Assembly: GCF_002259485.1 (NCBI RefSeq)
Contig: NZ_NPGA01000022.1
Coordinates: 107,578-171,577 of the forward strand
Direction: 5' to 3'
Length of the DNA stretch: 64,000 nt
From: Rhodococcus sp. 14-1411-2a
Lineage (GTDB): Bacteria > Actinomycetota > Actinomycetes > Mycobacteriales > Mycobacteriaceae
A program made the position numbers and the translations under genes. Shown in pieces: positions 8,247 through 16,512 of this stretch. Below the pieces are notes generated by a model. It was not told the DNA's origin and did not search any database. It saw only the letters and a list, made by a program, of their open reading frames with translations. Positions within the stretch are counted from its first letter, which is position 1. Every line of letters starts with the position of its first letter.

Positions 8247-9338
8247 TCACTCGCAGCCGACGCCGTCTCCGTCACCGTCGAACTCGGTACTGAATCCGGG
8301 GTCTCCGACTCGGATGGGGGCTGCACCGGCGGCGCGAACTGCGGCGCAGTTCGCGTAGATCACGCTCGCCAGCGCCGGTGCCATACCCACCGGCGCTGGC
8401 GCAGCGGGTTGCTGAGCTGGTGTCAACGCGGGCGCTGACTCGGCGGGGCGGATTGAGGCGGTAGCGCCGCACTCCCCGAGTATGCGAACGATGGCATCGT
8501 GTTCGGGCGGGGTGACCCAAAGTCCGTACGCGGCTTTGACCTCGACCTGCCGTGAGACGTAGGTACACCGGTACGGCTTGTTGCTCGGCAGCCATGTCGC
8601 GGCATCGCCGTCGCCTTTCTGCTGATTCGCCGGGCCGTCCACGGCCTGCAGATTGCGCGGGTCGTTCGCCAGATTCCGCAACGTGAGCTCGTCAAGCTGC
8701 TGCGCACCTGTCTGCCAGGCGTTGCTCAGAGCAACGACGTGATCGACCTGCACGGTCATCGAGGTATCGGCACCACGGATGAAGTCGATGGTGGCCCCGG
8801 TGTATTCGTCAACCAGGGTGCCTGTTTGTATTGCGCATCCGTTGGATCCCAGTTTCACAGTGATTGCGGTGAGATCCCGTCGAAGTACGTCGTTGCGGGT
8901 GTCGCAGCCGTTGCGGCCGTACTCAACGGTTACGTTGTCGGTCCAGGCCTGCCCGAACAGGTCCCGGTCGTAGCCGGTCTTCGGGGCTCGCCCCTTGATC
9001 GGCACGGTTGCCAGCATAGTCAGGGCTGTTTGTGCGCTGTCCGCGTTGGTGACCACCGCCGCGGCAGGTACGGATGGATCCACCGGTTCGGGTATGGCCG
9101 GCGGATCGACCGGAAGCGTGGGCGTGGCCTCGGTAGTAGCCGCTTCGCGTGAGATGTCGATTGTCGTATCGGCGGCCGACGACGCAGCATCGGTTTGCGA
9201 CGTTGCGTCCCTCTCCCCCGACGGATCCACGCAACCGACGACGAGCAGACCGGACAATGCCACTCCGGCGATCCACGGCCACGTCCGCACACTCTTCGAT
9301 GCGGATGACATAGGCGGCGAATAGCCGGAAAAAGACAC
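8247..9338 (-). CDS. Secreted lipoprotein HNH nuclease (DUF1524-like) with excalibur domain
   Basis: 363 residues. The N-terminus has a hydrophobic segment ending in a lipobox (LSGLLVVGC, Cys near residue 36), so the protein is probably anchored outside the membrane. A Ser/Thr/Pro-rich linker runs to about residue 105. The DUF1524/GmrSD-type HNH domain follows: VQVDHVVALSNAWQTGA holds the DH pair, and NDPRNLQAVDGPANQQKG holds the distal Asn and Lys positions. The last 40 residues form an excalibur calcium-binding motif (YANCAAVRAAG, then DGDGDGVGCE). Family members are extracellular DNases. The GTG start at 9338 has GGAG seven bases upstream. It could process DNA at the cell surface or act on incoming DNA; the role in this plasmid is unknown. 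Confidence 0.85.
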   Translation of the reverse strand: MSFSGYSPPMSSASKSVRTWPWIAGVALSGLLVVGCVDPSGERDATSQTDAASSAADTTIDISREAATTEATPTLPVDPPAIPEPVDPSVPAAAVVTNADSAQTALTMLATVPIKGRAPKTGYDRDLFGQAWTDNVTVEYGRNGCDTRNDVLRRDLTAITVKLGSNGCAIQTGTLVDEYTGATIDFIRGADTSMTVQVDHVVALSNAWQTGAQQLDELTLRNLANDPRNLQAVDGPANQQKGDGDAATWLPSNKPYRCTYVSRQVEVKAAYGLWVTPPEHDAIVRILGECGATASIRPAESAPALTPAQQPAAPAPVGMAPALASVIYANCAAVRAAGAAPIRVGDPGFSTEFDGDGDGVGCE

Positions 9339-9669
9339 AGTGGTGCTCCAGGATCGTTGGTGAACGAGTCAGGCGACATCGTAGTTGGGCAGCTGATCAG
9401 CAACCGACGCAGTGGAATCATTCGGCGACTGCTACCGTTTCGCAGTTTCGAGTGCGATTAGCGAAGAACATCACTGCCAAGGAGGTAGCGGTTTCACCCG
9501 GAATGAGCCCACATCAGGCGGCCGTAGTCGGCAACAGACGAAAAAGCAGGGTATAGGACCTGGTCATCGACACGTCCCGATGCAAGCCGTTGTCCCACAT
9601 GCACAGGCCCGAGAGTTGACAGGTCAGATATCGTCCGAGGCTGCTGCCCTGCAGAGTACCGTTACGCGC
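9339..9669. other. Intergenic stretch, no gene seen
   Basis: About 330 bases between the divergent lipoprotein gene and the 9670 membrane protein. A plus frame is open through it, but its composition is not protein-like and it has no credible start. The promoters of the two flanking genes must lie here; I cannot pick them out. Confidence 0.4.
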
Positions 9670-10026
9670 ATGGGGAACAACTTTTACGGCGGCGTTCACC
9701 ACCATTACCATGGTGGGACGAGAGGTGTTGAACGTCAACCCGATCCGCCGCCCGTCGACACGCGCTCTGTGTGGCGCCAACACCCTATCGTCGGGACGCT
9801 GACCTACGCGATCATGGCCTTCATCGCCCTCGGTGTTGTCATCAACTTCTGGTATATGTTCGTGCCGCTCGCCGTTGTCGGTGTCGGCGGCTATTTCGGA
9901 ATCCAGCGGGCCAAGGCGCAGCGCGCAGAGAACGCGGCACTGTCGGCACGGGCACAGGCCGAGCACGAGGCGTACATGCGAGGGTCAGAGGTGGGAATGT
10001 TCGGACGGTTCCCGCCGGAGGTGTAA
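9670..10026 (+). CDS. Small membrane protein with His-rich N-terminus
   Basis: 118 residues from ATG 9670 (MGNNFYGGVHHHYHGG). Two adjacent membrane segments (about residues 40-75: TLTYAIMAFIALGVVINFWYM then VPLAVVGVGGYFG) are followed by a charged helical tail (RAKAQRAENAALSARAQAEHEAY). The frame continues upstream to 9412, but that part does not look coding. No family recognised. It lies upstream of a GTPase module transcribed in the opposite direction, and no link is evident. Confidence 0.55.
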   Translation: MGNNFYGGVHHHYHGGTRGVERQPDPPPVDTRSVWRQHPIVGTLTYAIMAFIALGVVINFWYMFVPLAVVGVGGYFGIQRAKAQRAENAALSARAQAEHEAYMRGSEVGMFGRFPPEV

Positions 10027-10356
10027 CCGATTTGAGAATTCTCGGCGTCGCCTCCGGGGGAGCGGCTGAAACTTGAGCGTAGGTTGTCGTCGGGTTTTCT
10101 GTTGATCGTTTACCCGGTCAGTTGTCTTCAGTCCACGTGGTCACCAATTGGGTGGGCAATGGGGTGCTGCTCCCCGGTCGGAGTGCGCATTGTCGCTATG
10201 AGTACCGACTGTGTCCGGAGACTTCAGACCACCGATCGAACACGCCTGAACGAAGCCGTGCCGGGAGGACGCGTGCGGTTTCTAACTGGGTGCGCTGGCA
10301 ACGTAATGGGATGGCATCTCGGTAGGTTGGCGTCGCGGCGGGTCCGGCGCACTCTG
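10027..10356. other. Intergenic stretch, no gene seen
   Basis: 330 bases between convergent genes. There are open frames on the plus strand, but they are shadows of the minus-strand gene that follows. No hairpin of terminator quality was found. Confidence 0.4.
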
Positions 10357-10716
10357 TCAGCTATCTGGAGGGGTGGGAGTATCCCAGATTCCCGCATACA
10401 TCTCGGCTACCAACGGCCACACCTGGCGAAGACCGTCCTCGACGGAGTCGACGACGGTGGCGAGGTCGCCGAAGATCACGAACTCGTGGGGAATCACACG
10501 GCCAGCCGAGTCTCGGCGTCCGAGCGGATCCTCGATGCGAAGCGCAACATGTCCATCCTGGCGGTGCCACGCAGTCAGCGCGTCTCCAGCGTCGTCGAAA
10601 GCACGTTCGTAGTCCGGGAGCGGGTCGCCGAGTCCGGCGTCGAGAAGAAAACGAAAACCCCAATTACGGCCCCGAGTGGACCAGATGATGTCCGAGGGTC
10701 CGGAACTGGTGCTCAC
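10357..10716 (-). CDS. Small acidic partner protein of the GTPase
   Basis: 119 residues, acidic, rich in Trp and Asp (IIWSTRGRNWGFRFLL, DYERAFDDAGDALTAWH, IPHEFVIFGDLATVVDSVEDG). I see no membrane segment or known catalytic motif. Its start overlaps the stop of the upstream GTPase gene by four bases (ATGA), so the two are translationally coupled and probably function together. It could be an effector, a regulator or a GTPase adaptor. I do not recognise the family. Confidence 0.7.
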   Translation of the reverse strand: MSTSSGPSDIIWSTRGRNWGFRFLLDAGLGDPLPDYERAFDDAGDALTAWHRQDGHVALRIEDPLGRRDSAGRVIPHEFVIFGDLATVVDSVEDGLRQVWPLVAEMYAGIWDTPTPPDS

Positions 10717-11909
10717 TTCGGGTTCCTGATCACCTTGTCGTCGACGCCCTGCTCGAGGTCCAACTTGAACTGCGTCAGTGTCGCTCGCAGGTAGTCGTGC
10801 TGAGCGCGGGCCTGCGCGTTCATCTCCCTGAGTTTCGGTCCCACCAACCGCGCCGCGTCCGCCAGGATGGGCAGCGCGACGGCGGCGATCTTTCTTGCCT
10901 TTCCGCCCTTACCTGGGTTGACCAGTGCTAGAAGCTTTTCGATCGCCGCAAATTTTTCACCCGTCAGGCCTGCTGCCAGCAACTCTGCGCCGTCGGCGAG
11001 CGAGTCGAGCACTTTGCCAGGAATGTCGTGCTTCTCCTGCCATTGCACACGACGCTGAAGCGGAAGAATCGACGCCACCGGAAGGACGAGATCGAGACCG
11101 ATACGCCGGGTCAAGTCGATGTCGAGCGTCTGTGGACCAGTGGACTCGCGCTCGAACTTGGCGGAGGACAGCAGCAAGAAGTCTTCCCCGATGGACAGGG
11201 CAGCGGGGGTGTCGATGAGTTCGGCGATGGTCGATCGGAGCTGTTCGATGTCTGCTGCTGCATTGACGATGATCAGATCGCGGAAAGTGTCGACGTCCCA
11301 GTCCGGGAACAGATCGGCTTTCGAGAGCGCCAGGATCCACACCCGAGGGAACTCGACGATAGGCCCGTCCTCGAGCAAGTCGTCCTTGATTCGTAAGAGC
11401 CCCTGACGAAAGCTGAACATCAACGACTTCAGGTACAGCTCTTCGTCGCCTCGGTGGTCGAGTAATTTCTGTCCGTCGACCAGCAGGAAAGCGACGTCGG
11501 ACCGAAGTAGAGAACGGAAGGTGTCGGTGCGCCGCTCGCGCTCCGTCGCGCTGCTGGGCTCGGTTTCGAACCATTCGCCTGGATAGTCGTGCCATGCGAG
11601 TCGGAGGACGTCGAAGGGCCGCTTCTTGGCTGCGTCGGTGTCTGCGCCTTTGAGTTTCACCGAGAAGTAATGAGTCGTCGCCTTGTATCGGTCTTGTTTC
11701 GGTGCCGTCGCGAGGTCCCGCATGCGGAGGTAGTTCCTGTAGAGCCGATGCCCTTGGCCGATGTCGTCGGCAACAAGGTCCCAGAGATCGTTCGCGTATC
11801 CCCCATCCTGCGTCGGTCCGAAAAAAGACGACAACAAAACAGTCTTGCCCGAACCACTCTCGCCGAACACGGCGATGTGTTGCTCTCGAACCCTGGGAAA
11901 TTTGGCCAT
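10713..11909 (-). CDS. TRAFAC-type GTPase of the conflict-system kind
   Basis: 398 residues from ATG 11909. It has the P-loop VFGESGSGKTVLLSSFF (residues 16-23 are GESGSGKT), a WHDYPGEWF segment near residue 106 in the position of the G3 DxxG switch, and LALSKADLF near residue 195 as the (N/S)KxD G4 motif. A helical C-terminal region follows (GAELLAAGLTGEKFAAIEKL, then a coiled-coil-like tail). Proteins of this type belong to the TRAFAC-clade GTPases that Aravind and co-workers described as cores of NTP-dependent conflict systems; that placement is from memory of the family. The frame extends upstream to 11978, but the family-like region starts at MAKFPRV. It is coupled to the 119-residue protein downstream. 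Confidence 0.72.
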   Translation of the reverse strand: MAKFPRVREQHIAVFGESGSGKTVLLSSFFGPTQDGGYANDLWDLVADDIGQGHRLYRNYLRMRDLATAPKQDRYKATTHYFSVKLKGADTDAAKKRPFDVLRLAWHDYPGEWFETEPSSATERERRTDTFRSLLRSDVAFLLVDGQKLLDHRGDEELYLKSLMFSFRQGLLRIKDDLLEDGPIVEFPRVWILALSKADLFPDWDVDTFRDLIIVNAAADIEQLRSTIAELIDTPAALSIGEDFLLLSSAKFERESTGPQTLDIDLTRRIGLDLVLPVASILPLQRRVQWQEKHDIPGKVLDSLADGAELLAAGLTGEKFAAIEKLLALVNPGKGGKARKIAAVALPILADAARLVGPKLREMNAQARAQHDYLRATLTQFKLDLEQGVDDKVIRNPK

Positions 11910-12109
11910 GGCAGGGAAGGTACAACACACGGCGTGAGCGCCTCCGCTGCGACAAGAGACCGCAGGTGAAACGTGCAAGCAGTGCCGTCACCTTCGAACC
12001 CAGAGCTGCACCTCCTCGGCCGCAACCTACCGGTCTCAGGCACATCGACGACTTTGAAAATCGATGGACGCATGATCAGCCAAGAGGGTTCATCTGCTTC
12101 AATTCCGTC

Positions 12110-12397
12110 ATGACCGATCCGGTAGACATCACAACGACAACACCCACCGTTGGTGACACAGTCCAAGTGCGACGCCTAGAAGGCGGCTTCGTTACCGGGA
12201 CCGTAGTCGAGGACTTCGCCGACTACTTGCTGACCGTCCCCGTCGCCGGCCGAGACTGGGCGATGCCCCATCGATGGGCCGTCGCAACGAACAGCGGAAC
12301 GCTGATCTTCGCCGACGACGCCGACATCATCGAGCACCACAAATCCGAACCGTCGACGACAACGGCGACACCGAACGACGTAAGCCACAAGACCTGA
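12110..12397 (+). CDS. Small hypothetical protein with SH3-like beta pattern
   Basis: 95 residues from ATG 12110. The region VGDTVQVRRLEGGFVTGTVVEDFADYLLTVPV has the alternating beta pattern of a small barrel, followed by a Trp-containing stretch and a Thr/Ser-rich tail. It is divergent from the GTPase gene (200-base gap) and followed within four bases by a small membrane protein gene. Function unknown. Confidence 0.55.
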   Translation: MTDPVDITTTTPTVGDTVQVRRLEGGFVTGTVVEDFADYLLTVPVAGRDWAMPHRWAVATNSGTLIFADDADIIEHHKSEPSTTTATPNDVSHKT

Positions 12398-12400
12398 CCG

Positions 12401-12577
12401 GTGGACATCTACCCAATTCTGGTTGCCTCGGTCATCGGGTCCGCGGCCGTACTGGGCATTGTCATACCAGTCCTGCTGGTCATGACGATCATCGACATCA
12501 CGCGGGCGCTGCGAAACCGCACCGAAGGTTCCCCAAGCCAACCCCCGGCGTCAGCACGAAGAGCAGCCGACTTCTGA
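12401..12577 (+). CDS. Small single-pass membrane protein
   Basis: 58 codons from GTG 12401. The first 35 residues are hydrophobic (VASVIGSAAVLGIVIPVLL), then the basic linker ALRNRTEG leads to a short polar tail. It starts three bases after the stop of the preceding small gene, so the two are probably one transcript. Function unknown. It is short, so the call rests on codon use, hydrophobic pattern and spacing. Confidence 0.5.
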   Translation: MDIYPILVASVIGSAAVLGIVIPVLLVMTIIDITRALRNRTEGSPSQPPASARRAADF

Positions 12578-12707
12578 CACTGACAAACGTCATCGACACT
12601 ACTGATCCTCGCGTTGATCGCCCTCGCTGGCGGGAAGTCGATTCACGTCGCGATCACCGTAGGAATCACCCCATTCCCACACGCCACTGAGGGCATCGCG
12701 AACTTCG

Positions 12708-12947
12708 CTACAGCCCGGACGACGGTGTAGGCGCGTGGTAAGCGTGGGCGTACTCACGGAGTCGATCCCGGACATCGTCGTCCAGGTCCGGGCCGCCCGG
12801 CAGATTCAAGGCCCACCACAACCGGCGCCGATACTCCGCACCCGAAATTCCGAACGCGACGAAGATGTCTTCATCGTCGGCACCACCGTACGGTTCCCAG
12901 CGCACCGCGAACCCCACAAAAGTCTCTGCCGACCGCTCGTCCGTCAT
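12708..12947 (-). CDS. DUF3263-like small protein
   Basis: 79 residues from ATG 12947 (MTDERSAETF). FAVRWEPYGGADDEDIFVAFG and GAEYRRRLWWALN match the pattern of actinobacterial DUF3263 proteins (aromatic W--YGGA-ED-I---FG---YY-RL). These are small HTH-like proteins of unknown role. The frame continues upstream, but that part does not look coding. Family assignment is moderate. Confidence 0.6.
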   Translation of the reverse strand: MTDERSAETFVGFAVRWEPYGGADDEDIFVAFGISGAEYRRRLWWALNLPGGPDLDDDVRDRLREYAHAYHAPTPSSGL

Positions 12948-13210
12948 GCCGACAATTCTCGCCGACCTATCGACCGTCCACACACTCCCACCGCAGCCCC
13001 GACAACCCGAGACCTGCGATGCCCCGATTGTGCACTCCACTTCTGCACTCAGATTGTCAGAAGACGGCTGCAATCACTGGTGAAATCCCAGCAAATCGTG
13101 CAGCCCACTTCTGAAACTGACAGTTGATCGAGTGCGGGAGGGGGTGACAGAAACGTTCGTTTTTGGCGAACCCCGTCGAACCGAATTAATGACTCTCGCT
13201 AACGAGTCGC

Positions 13211-13297
13211 CTAGGCGGAGGGATTCGAACCCTCGGATGCTTTATGGGCATCAGACACTTATGAGGTGCCCGCAATAAGCCGCTCTGCCACGCCTCC
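13211..13297 (-). tRNA. Class II tRNA-like gene with CAU anticodon
   Basis: Read on the minus strand, a cloverleaf forms. The 5' acceptor strand is GGAGGCG, the D-stem is GCA/TGC, and the anticodon stem is GGCAC/GTGTC with the seven-base loop CTCATAA, which gives anticodon CAU. A long variable arm (GATGC/GCATC) and a perfect T arm (GAGGG-TTCGAAT-CCCTC) follow. The 3' acceptor strand reads CGCCTAG, so the two outermost pairs with GG are lost and there is no encoded CCA. The body resembles serine/leucine-type class II tRNAs, while the anticodon loop is that of tRNA-Met. It may be a pseudogene, or a true odd tRNA carried by the plasmid. Confidence 0.65.
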
Positions 13298-13434
13298 ATT
13301 GACCTGCACCCGTCGCAGCCATAACTGTGAATGACGAGCGCGTAGTCGAACCATCCAGACTCGCCGGATGGGGATGCTCATGTTAACACCACGACCCCAC
13401 ACCCAGACGGGGTTTTGGCGGGCTTGCTGCTGCA

Positions 13435-14361
13435 TCATTGCGCCGCCCCCGCGTAGGCGACAGGGGCCGCACCGTCGGATTTGGCATGGACCGGGGATGA
13501 ATCGTCTGAATCTTCTGCAATCGCCTGGTTTTCCGTGGTCGACATCGACCGCGGGGCCGCTTTGGTGGCTGCGAATCTTTGTTGGAATTCGACCCATCTG
13601 TCGTACCGCGACGCAACCGCGGACGGCGAAACGCCAAGTACCTCAGCAGTTTTGTTGAACTTTCCCATGGCCTTTGGGTTGTTGAGGTAGACGTCAGCGG
13701 TGTCCCAGACGACCTGTGCAAGATTCCCTTGTTCGTCTATGTATGCCTCGAGCTGCTCAGCATCGCTGGGGGTCCCCACGGCGGCGAGCTGCCCATCGGT
13801 GGTGTCTGCGGATGCGGTGTCGGAGTTGGTTGAATCGCTTGCGTTGCCATTTGCGGGTGTTGATCGGCGGTGTCGCGGGGCGCTGATCCCGATGGACATC
13901 ATTTCGCACATGGTCATCACCATCAGAGGTGCGAGCGCTCCGAGTGCGGCAGCGACTCCGGCGTTGAGGTCGGTGACGGTGAGGACCGCGTGGTAGGCGT
14001 TGCCGGCCATGCTGGCCAGTCCGGCGAGCGTGTAGACGGCGATGATGAAGCGCCGGCCGATGACCGTGGCCCTGTCGGTGTGTTGTGACAGTGCGACGCG
14101 GAAGATGCCGGCTACGAGGATCGGGCCGTCGAGGACGACTGGGATCACCCAGGCGGAGTCACCCAGGTTGGCCATGGTGGCGAGGTCGTAGAGGGTGGAG
14201 AAGCTGAGCTTGAAGCTCGACGCGGTCACTGCGATGGCGACGACGAGGCCGATGCCGAGTGCCCACTTGATGATGGCCGGGTGGATTTCGGCTGGCTGAC
14301 CGATTGGGAGAGAGTCGGGGCCTGATGCTTCGGTGGGTTGGTCGGCGTTACGGTTGGTCAT
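13435..14361 (-). CDS. DUF2637 membrane protein
   Basis: 308 residues with about four membrane segments in the N-terminal half: IIKWALGIGLVVAIAVTASSF, a DGPILVAGIFRVAL segment, FIIAVYTLAGLASMAGNAYH and AALGALAPLMVMTMCEM. The pattern is that of DUF2637, a family common on actinomycete plasmids and conjugative elements (comparable to Spd spread proteins of Streptomyces). The C-terminal half is cytoplasmic, with a Ser/Thr/Asp-rich linker and an HTH-like stretch (TAEVLGVSPSAVASRYDRW) that could bind DNA. It lies upstream of the tRNA and downstream of parAB on the same strand. A role in plasmid spread or segregation is inferred from context. Confidence 0.8.
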   Translation of the reverse strand: MTNRNADQPTEASGPDSLPIGQPAEIHPAIIKWALGIGLVVAIAVTASSFKLSFSTLYDLATMANLGDSAWVIPVVLDGPILVAGIFRVALSQHTDRATVIGRRFIIAVYTLAGLASMAGNAYHAVLTVTDLNAGVAAALGALAPLMVMTMCEMMSIGISAPRHRRSTPANGNASDSTNSDTASADTTDGQLAAVGTPSDAEQLEAYIDEQGNLAQVVWDTADVYLNNPKAMGKFNKTAEVLGVSPSAVASRYDRWVEFQQRFAATKAAPRSMSTTENQAIAEDSDDSSPVHAKSDGAAPVAYAGAAQ

Positions 14362-14472
14362 AGGTCACAGCTCCTTGAGTTGTCTGTGGCCGACGGCCCC
14401 GGTGGTGTGTCAGCACTGCCGGGGCCCCGTGTCGGGTTTGTTTGTAATTCGATGAGGGAACGCGGCTTTGGG

Positions 14473-14871
14473 TTACGACGAAAGTGGTCGACCGGGTGAC
14501 AGAGGGGTGTCGGATCCGCTGTACCGCTTTCCGTTGTTGTGTGAGCGTTCGCGCGCTTCGACCTCGCGGAGCAGGGCTTTCTCGATGAACTGTGACCACG
14601 ATCGGTCGTCTTCGAGGTGCGCCGTCGCTTTGTGGACACCGCGGGCACGGGTGAAGATCTCGTTGTCGATATAGACGGTGATTCGCTTCTTACCTGCGTT
14701 GTCGTCCGTGGTTGCTGTCGGTCCTGACGGTGTCTCGGTTGGGGTCGACGTCGATGGTGGCGGCGGTACCGGTGTTCGATTCTTCGCTTGAAGTCTTGAA
14801 AGGTCGCCCGTGACCTGTGGTCGACGTGGAGCCAGTCCTGAAACGATGCGATTCTGCGTGGGCTCGGTCAT
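14473..14871 (-). CDS. ParB-like ribbon-helix-helix partition protein
   Basis: 132 residues from ATG 14871. The N-terminal half is Pro/Thr-rich and probably flexible. The C-terminal half (KKRITVYIDNEIFTRARGVH, then DDRSWSQFIEKALLREVEARE) has the beta strand and two helices of small RHH DNA-binding partition proteins found next to ParA on actinobacterial plasmids. The start overlaps the parA stop by four bases (ATGA). It is expected to bind the palindrome-rich region upstream of parA and repress the operon, as in other type Ib par systems. It is not a canonical Spo0J-type ParB. Confidence 0.8.
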   Translation of the reverse strand: MTEPTQNRIVSGLAPRRPQVTGDLSRLQAKNRTPVPPPPSTSTPTETPSGPTATTDDNAGKKRITVYIDNEIFTRARGVHKATAHLEDDRSWSQFIEKALLREVEARERSHNNGKRYSGSDTPLSPGRPLSS

Positions 14872-15782
14872 GCGTTCGCTTTCTGTTCTGCAGCGGTGAT
14901 GCGGGCGATCATTTCCTGTGTGATTGCGAGGAGATCGTCTGCGACGGACCCTGAGGACTTCGGCGCAAGGGATTGTGCCTGCGCCTCCCCGCGGATGACC
15001 TCGTACCACTTCGGCCCTTTGCGAACTGCATCGTCTAGTTCGTGCACCAGGAGCCCACGTTCCCTGGTTGCTTGCGCGGTGGCTTCGGAATGACGCACGA
15101 CCCCGGTGAAGAGGACGCTGTCGTCCTGGAATGCCTCGGCGACGAGCTTGCGCGCACGCTCTTGAACTGCAGTCGCTGACTTGCCGACGCCCACCAGAAC
15201 GACACCGAGAAGGTCGAGAGTGGGGTTGATCTCTAGGACGGCGTCGAGACGATGAGCGACGGCTGCGAGCCCTTTACGGCTTGAGGCATCGCTCTTGATG
15301 GGTACGACTGCCCATCGAGCTGCGGCGAGAGCAGCGTTCTGCAGTGTCTCGTCACCGGGCGGGCAGTCGATGATGATGAGGTCGTAGTCGCTGGCCAGCG
15401 GCTTCAGGAGGGCTGCAAGTGCGAGCTTTGCTCCGTGTGGGTCCTTGGCCGCCTTGGATGCCAGGGCTGCTGTGGCCTGCTCCAAATGGACGCCACCTGT
15501 CAGTACGTCGAGGTTTTCACGCACGCCTCGCACCGGCTCGACCACTCCCCCAAAGGTAAGAGCGGCAGCGAGGGCGCGACCGTGGTCGTCGCTCTCGGTT
15601 TCGGTGTAGCCGAGATCTTCTGCGAGATTTCCCTGAGGATCGAAGTCGACGATGAGGACGCGATAGCCGGAGGCCGCTGCCAGGCCTCCCACGTTGGCCG
15701 ACAGTGTCGTCTTCATGACACCTCCCTTGCCGTTGATGAAGGCGATAACTCGCTCGCGGTCATAAGCTGCATCTGCGCTCAT
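14868..15782 (-). CDS. parA: ParA partition ATPase
   Basis: 304 residues. The deviant Walker A motif INGKGGVMKTT starts near residue 17 with the signature lysine. The A' motif is VLIVDFDPQGN and Walker B is YDLIIIDCPPG. No N-terminal HTH precedes the P-loop, so this is the short (type Ib-like) plasmid ParA. It forms an ATP-dependent pattern on the nucleoid that moves plasmid copies bound by the partner protein. It is the first gene of the par operon, immediately downstream of the AT-rich repeat region. The start is ATG 15782. Confidence 0.92.
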   Translation of the reverse strand: MSADAAYDRERVIAFINGKGGVMKTTLSANVGGLAAASGYRVLIVDFDPQGNLAEDLGYTETESDDHGRALAAALTFGGVVEPVRGVRENLDVLTGGVHLEQATAALASKAAKDPHGAKLALAALLKPLASDYDLIIIDCPPGDETLQNAALAAARWAVVPIKSDASSRKGLAAVAHRLDAVLEINPTLDLLGVVLVGVGKSATAVQERARKLVAEAFQDDSVLFTGVVRHSEATAQATRERGLLVHELDDAVRKGPKWYEVIRGEAQAQSLAPKSSGSVADDLLAITQEMIARITAAEQKANA

Positions 15783-15844
15783 GATTTGGTGGCCCCTCTC
15801 GGCTAAGACACGACGGCTTTGGCAAGAACGCTGACATTCCCGCT

Positions 15845-16110
15845 TTTGACAGTAATGCTGCTATTGCACGAGATATACCAGCATTACTGTTATAAACATG
15901 AATACTGGTGTCACCGGTATTCATGGTATTGCCATTATTACCACTAATACCCGCACAAACGCCATTAGCAGTGTTGCCAGCATTGCTGCCACCAGCGTAC
16001 ACCATTAGCAGTATTACTGCCATTACGAACTCGATCCACGCGTGGGGGAGCTGAGCAGGCGCGAATATTCGCAGCTCAGGTGCTATTACCAGCATTGCTG
16101 GCAATAGCAC
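15845..16110. repeat. parS: Putative partition centromere: nested palindromes and CATTAGCAGT-type units
   Basis: This stretch is clearly richer in A+T than its surroundings. CAGTAATGCTG (15850-15860) and its exact complement CAGCATTACTG (15879-15889) are one unit in two orientations; CATTAGCAGT recurs at 15963 and 16003, 40 bases apart. Larger palindromes lie at 15899-15923 (arms of 12 around a central base), 16051-16078 (CTGAGC/GCTCAG around GCGAATATTCGC) and 16081-16109 (TGCTATT/AATAGCA around CCAGCATTGCTGG). The location just upstream of parA fits a centromere and autoregulatory operator. It could also take part in replication. Confidence 0.7.
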
Positions 16111-16297
16111 CTGGCTCCCTAGCCGCAAACTGTCGTACGCGTATCGCGAGGCCCCTCTACCGCAGCGCGCAACAGCTGGGCCCCAGCCACAAGGACCAGC
16201 GAGGGTCAGGAGTTAGGAGATGAAGGCGGCGGGCCGCGCCTATATGACCCCGAACACCCCATGCCCGTGCCCTCAAAGCGGCCCGGCTTTGAGAAAC

Positions 16298-16330
16298 GCC
16301 ATTAATAGCAGCATTACCGCTATTGATGGC
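16298..16330. repeat. Outlying palindrome of the par-type family
   Basis: An inverted repeat with arms GCCATTAATAGC and GCTATTGATGGC around a CATTA core. The bases are the same type as in the 15.8-16.1 kb cluster, but it lies about 190 bases away, close to the SDR gene. It is probably a further binding site for the partition protein. Confidence 0.55.
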
Positions 16331-16512
16331 GCGCCCTCGAAGTCAACACCCCGCGACACCACTTGAGACCGGGCAGCGAGAGACGTTCGGACGGACTCCC
16401 GGCCGGGCAAAACCTCCGTCGACGGTGACGTCCCGAAATAGTCTGATCGGAACCGATCGGGGCCGTGTCGCGGACACTCAGATACCGTTCAATCTCGCCG
16501 AAAGGGGTTGTG

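Noticed and set aside
9412..9669. N-terminal extension of the 9670 membrane protein
   Set aside because: The frame is open but has no ribosome site and its residues look random compared with the rest.
15845..16330. Possible CRISPR array in the AT-rich repeat patch
   Set aside because: Units are short, palindromic, in both orientations and unevenly spaced; there are no uniform spacers and no cas genes.
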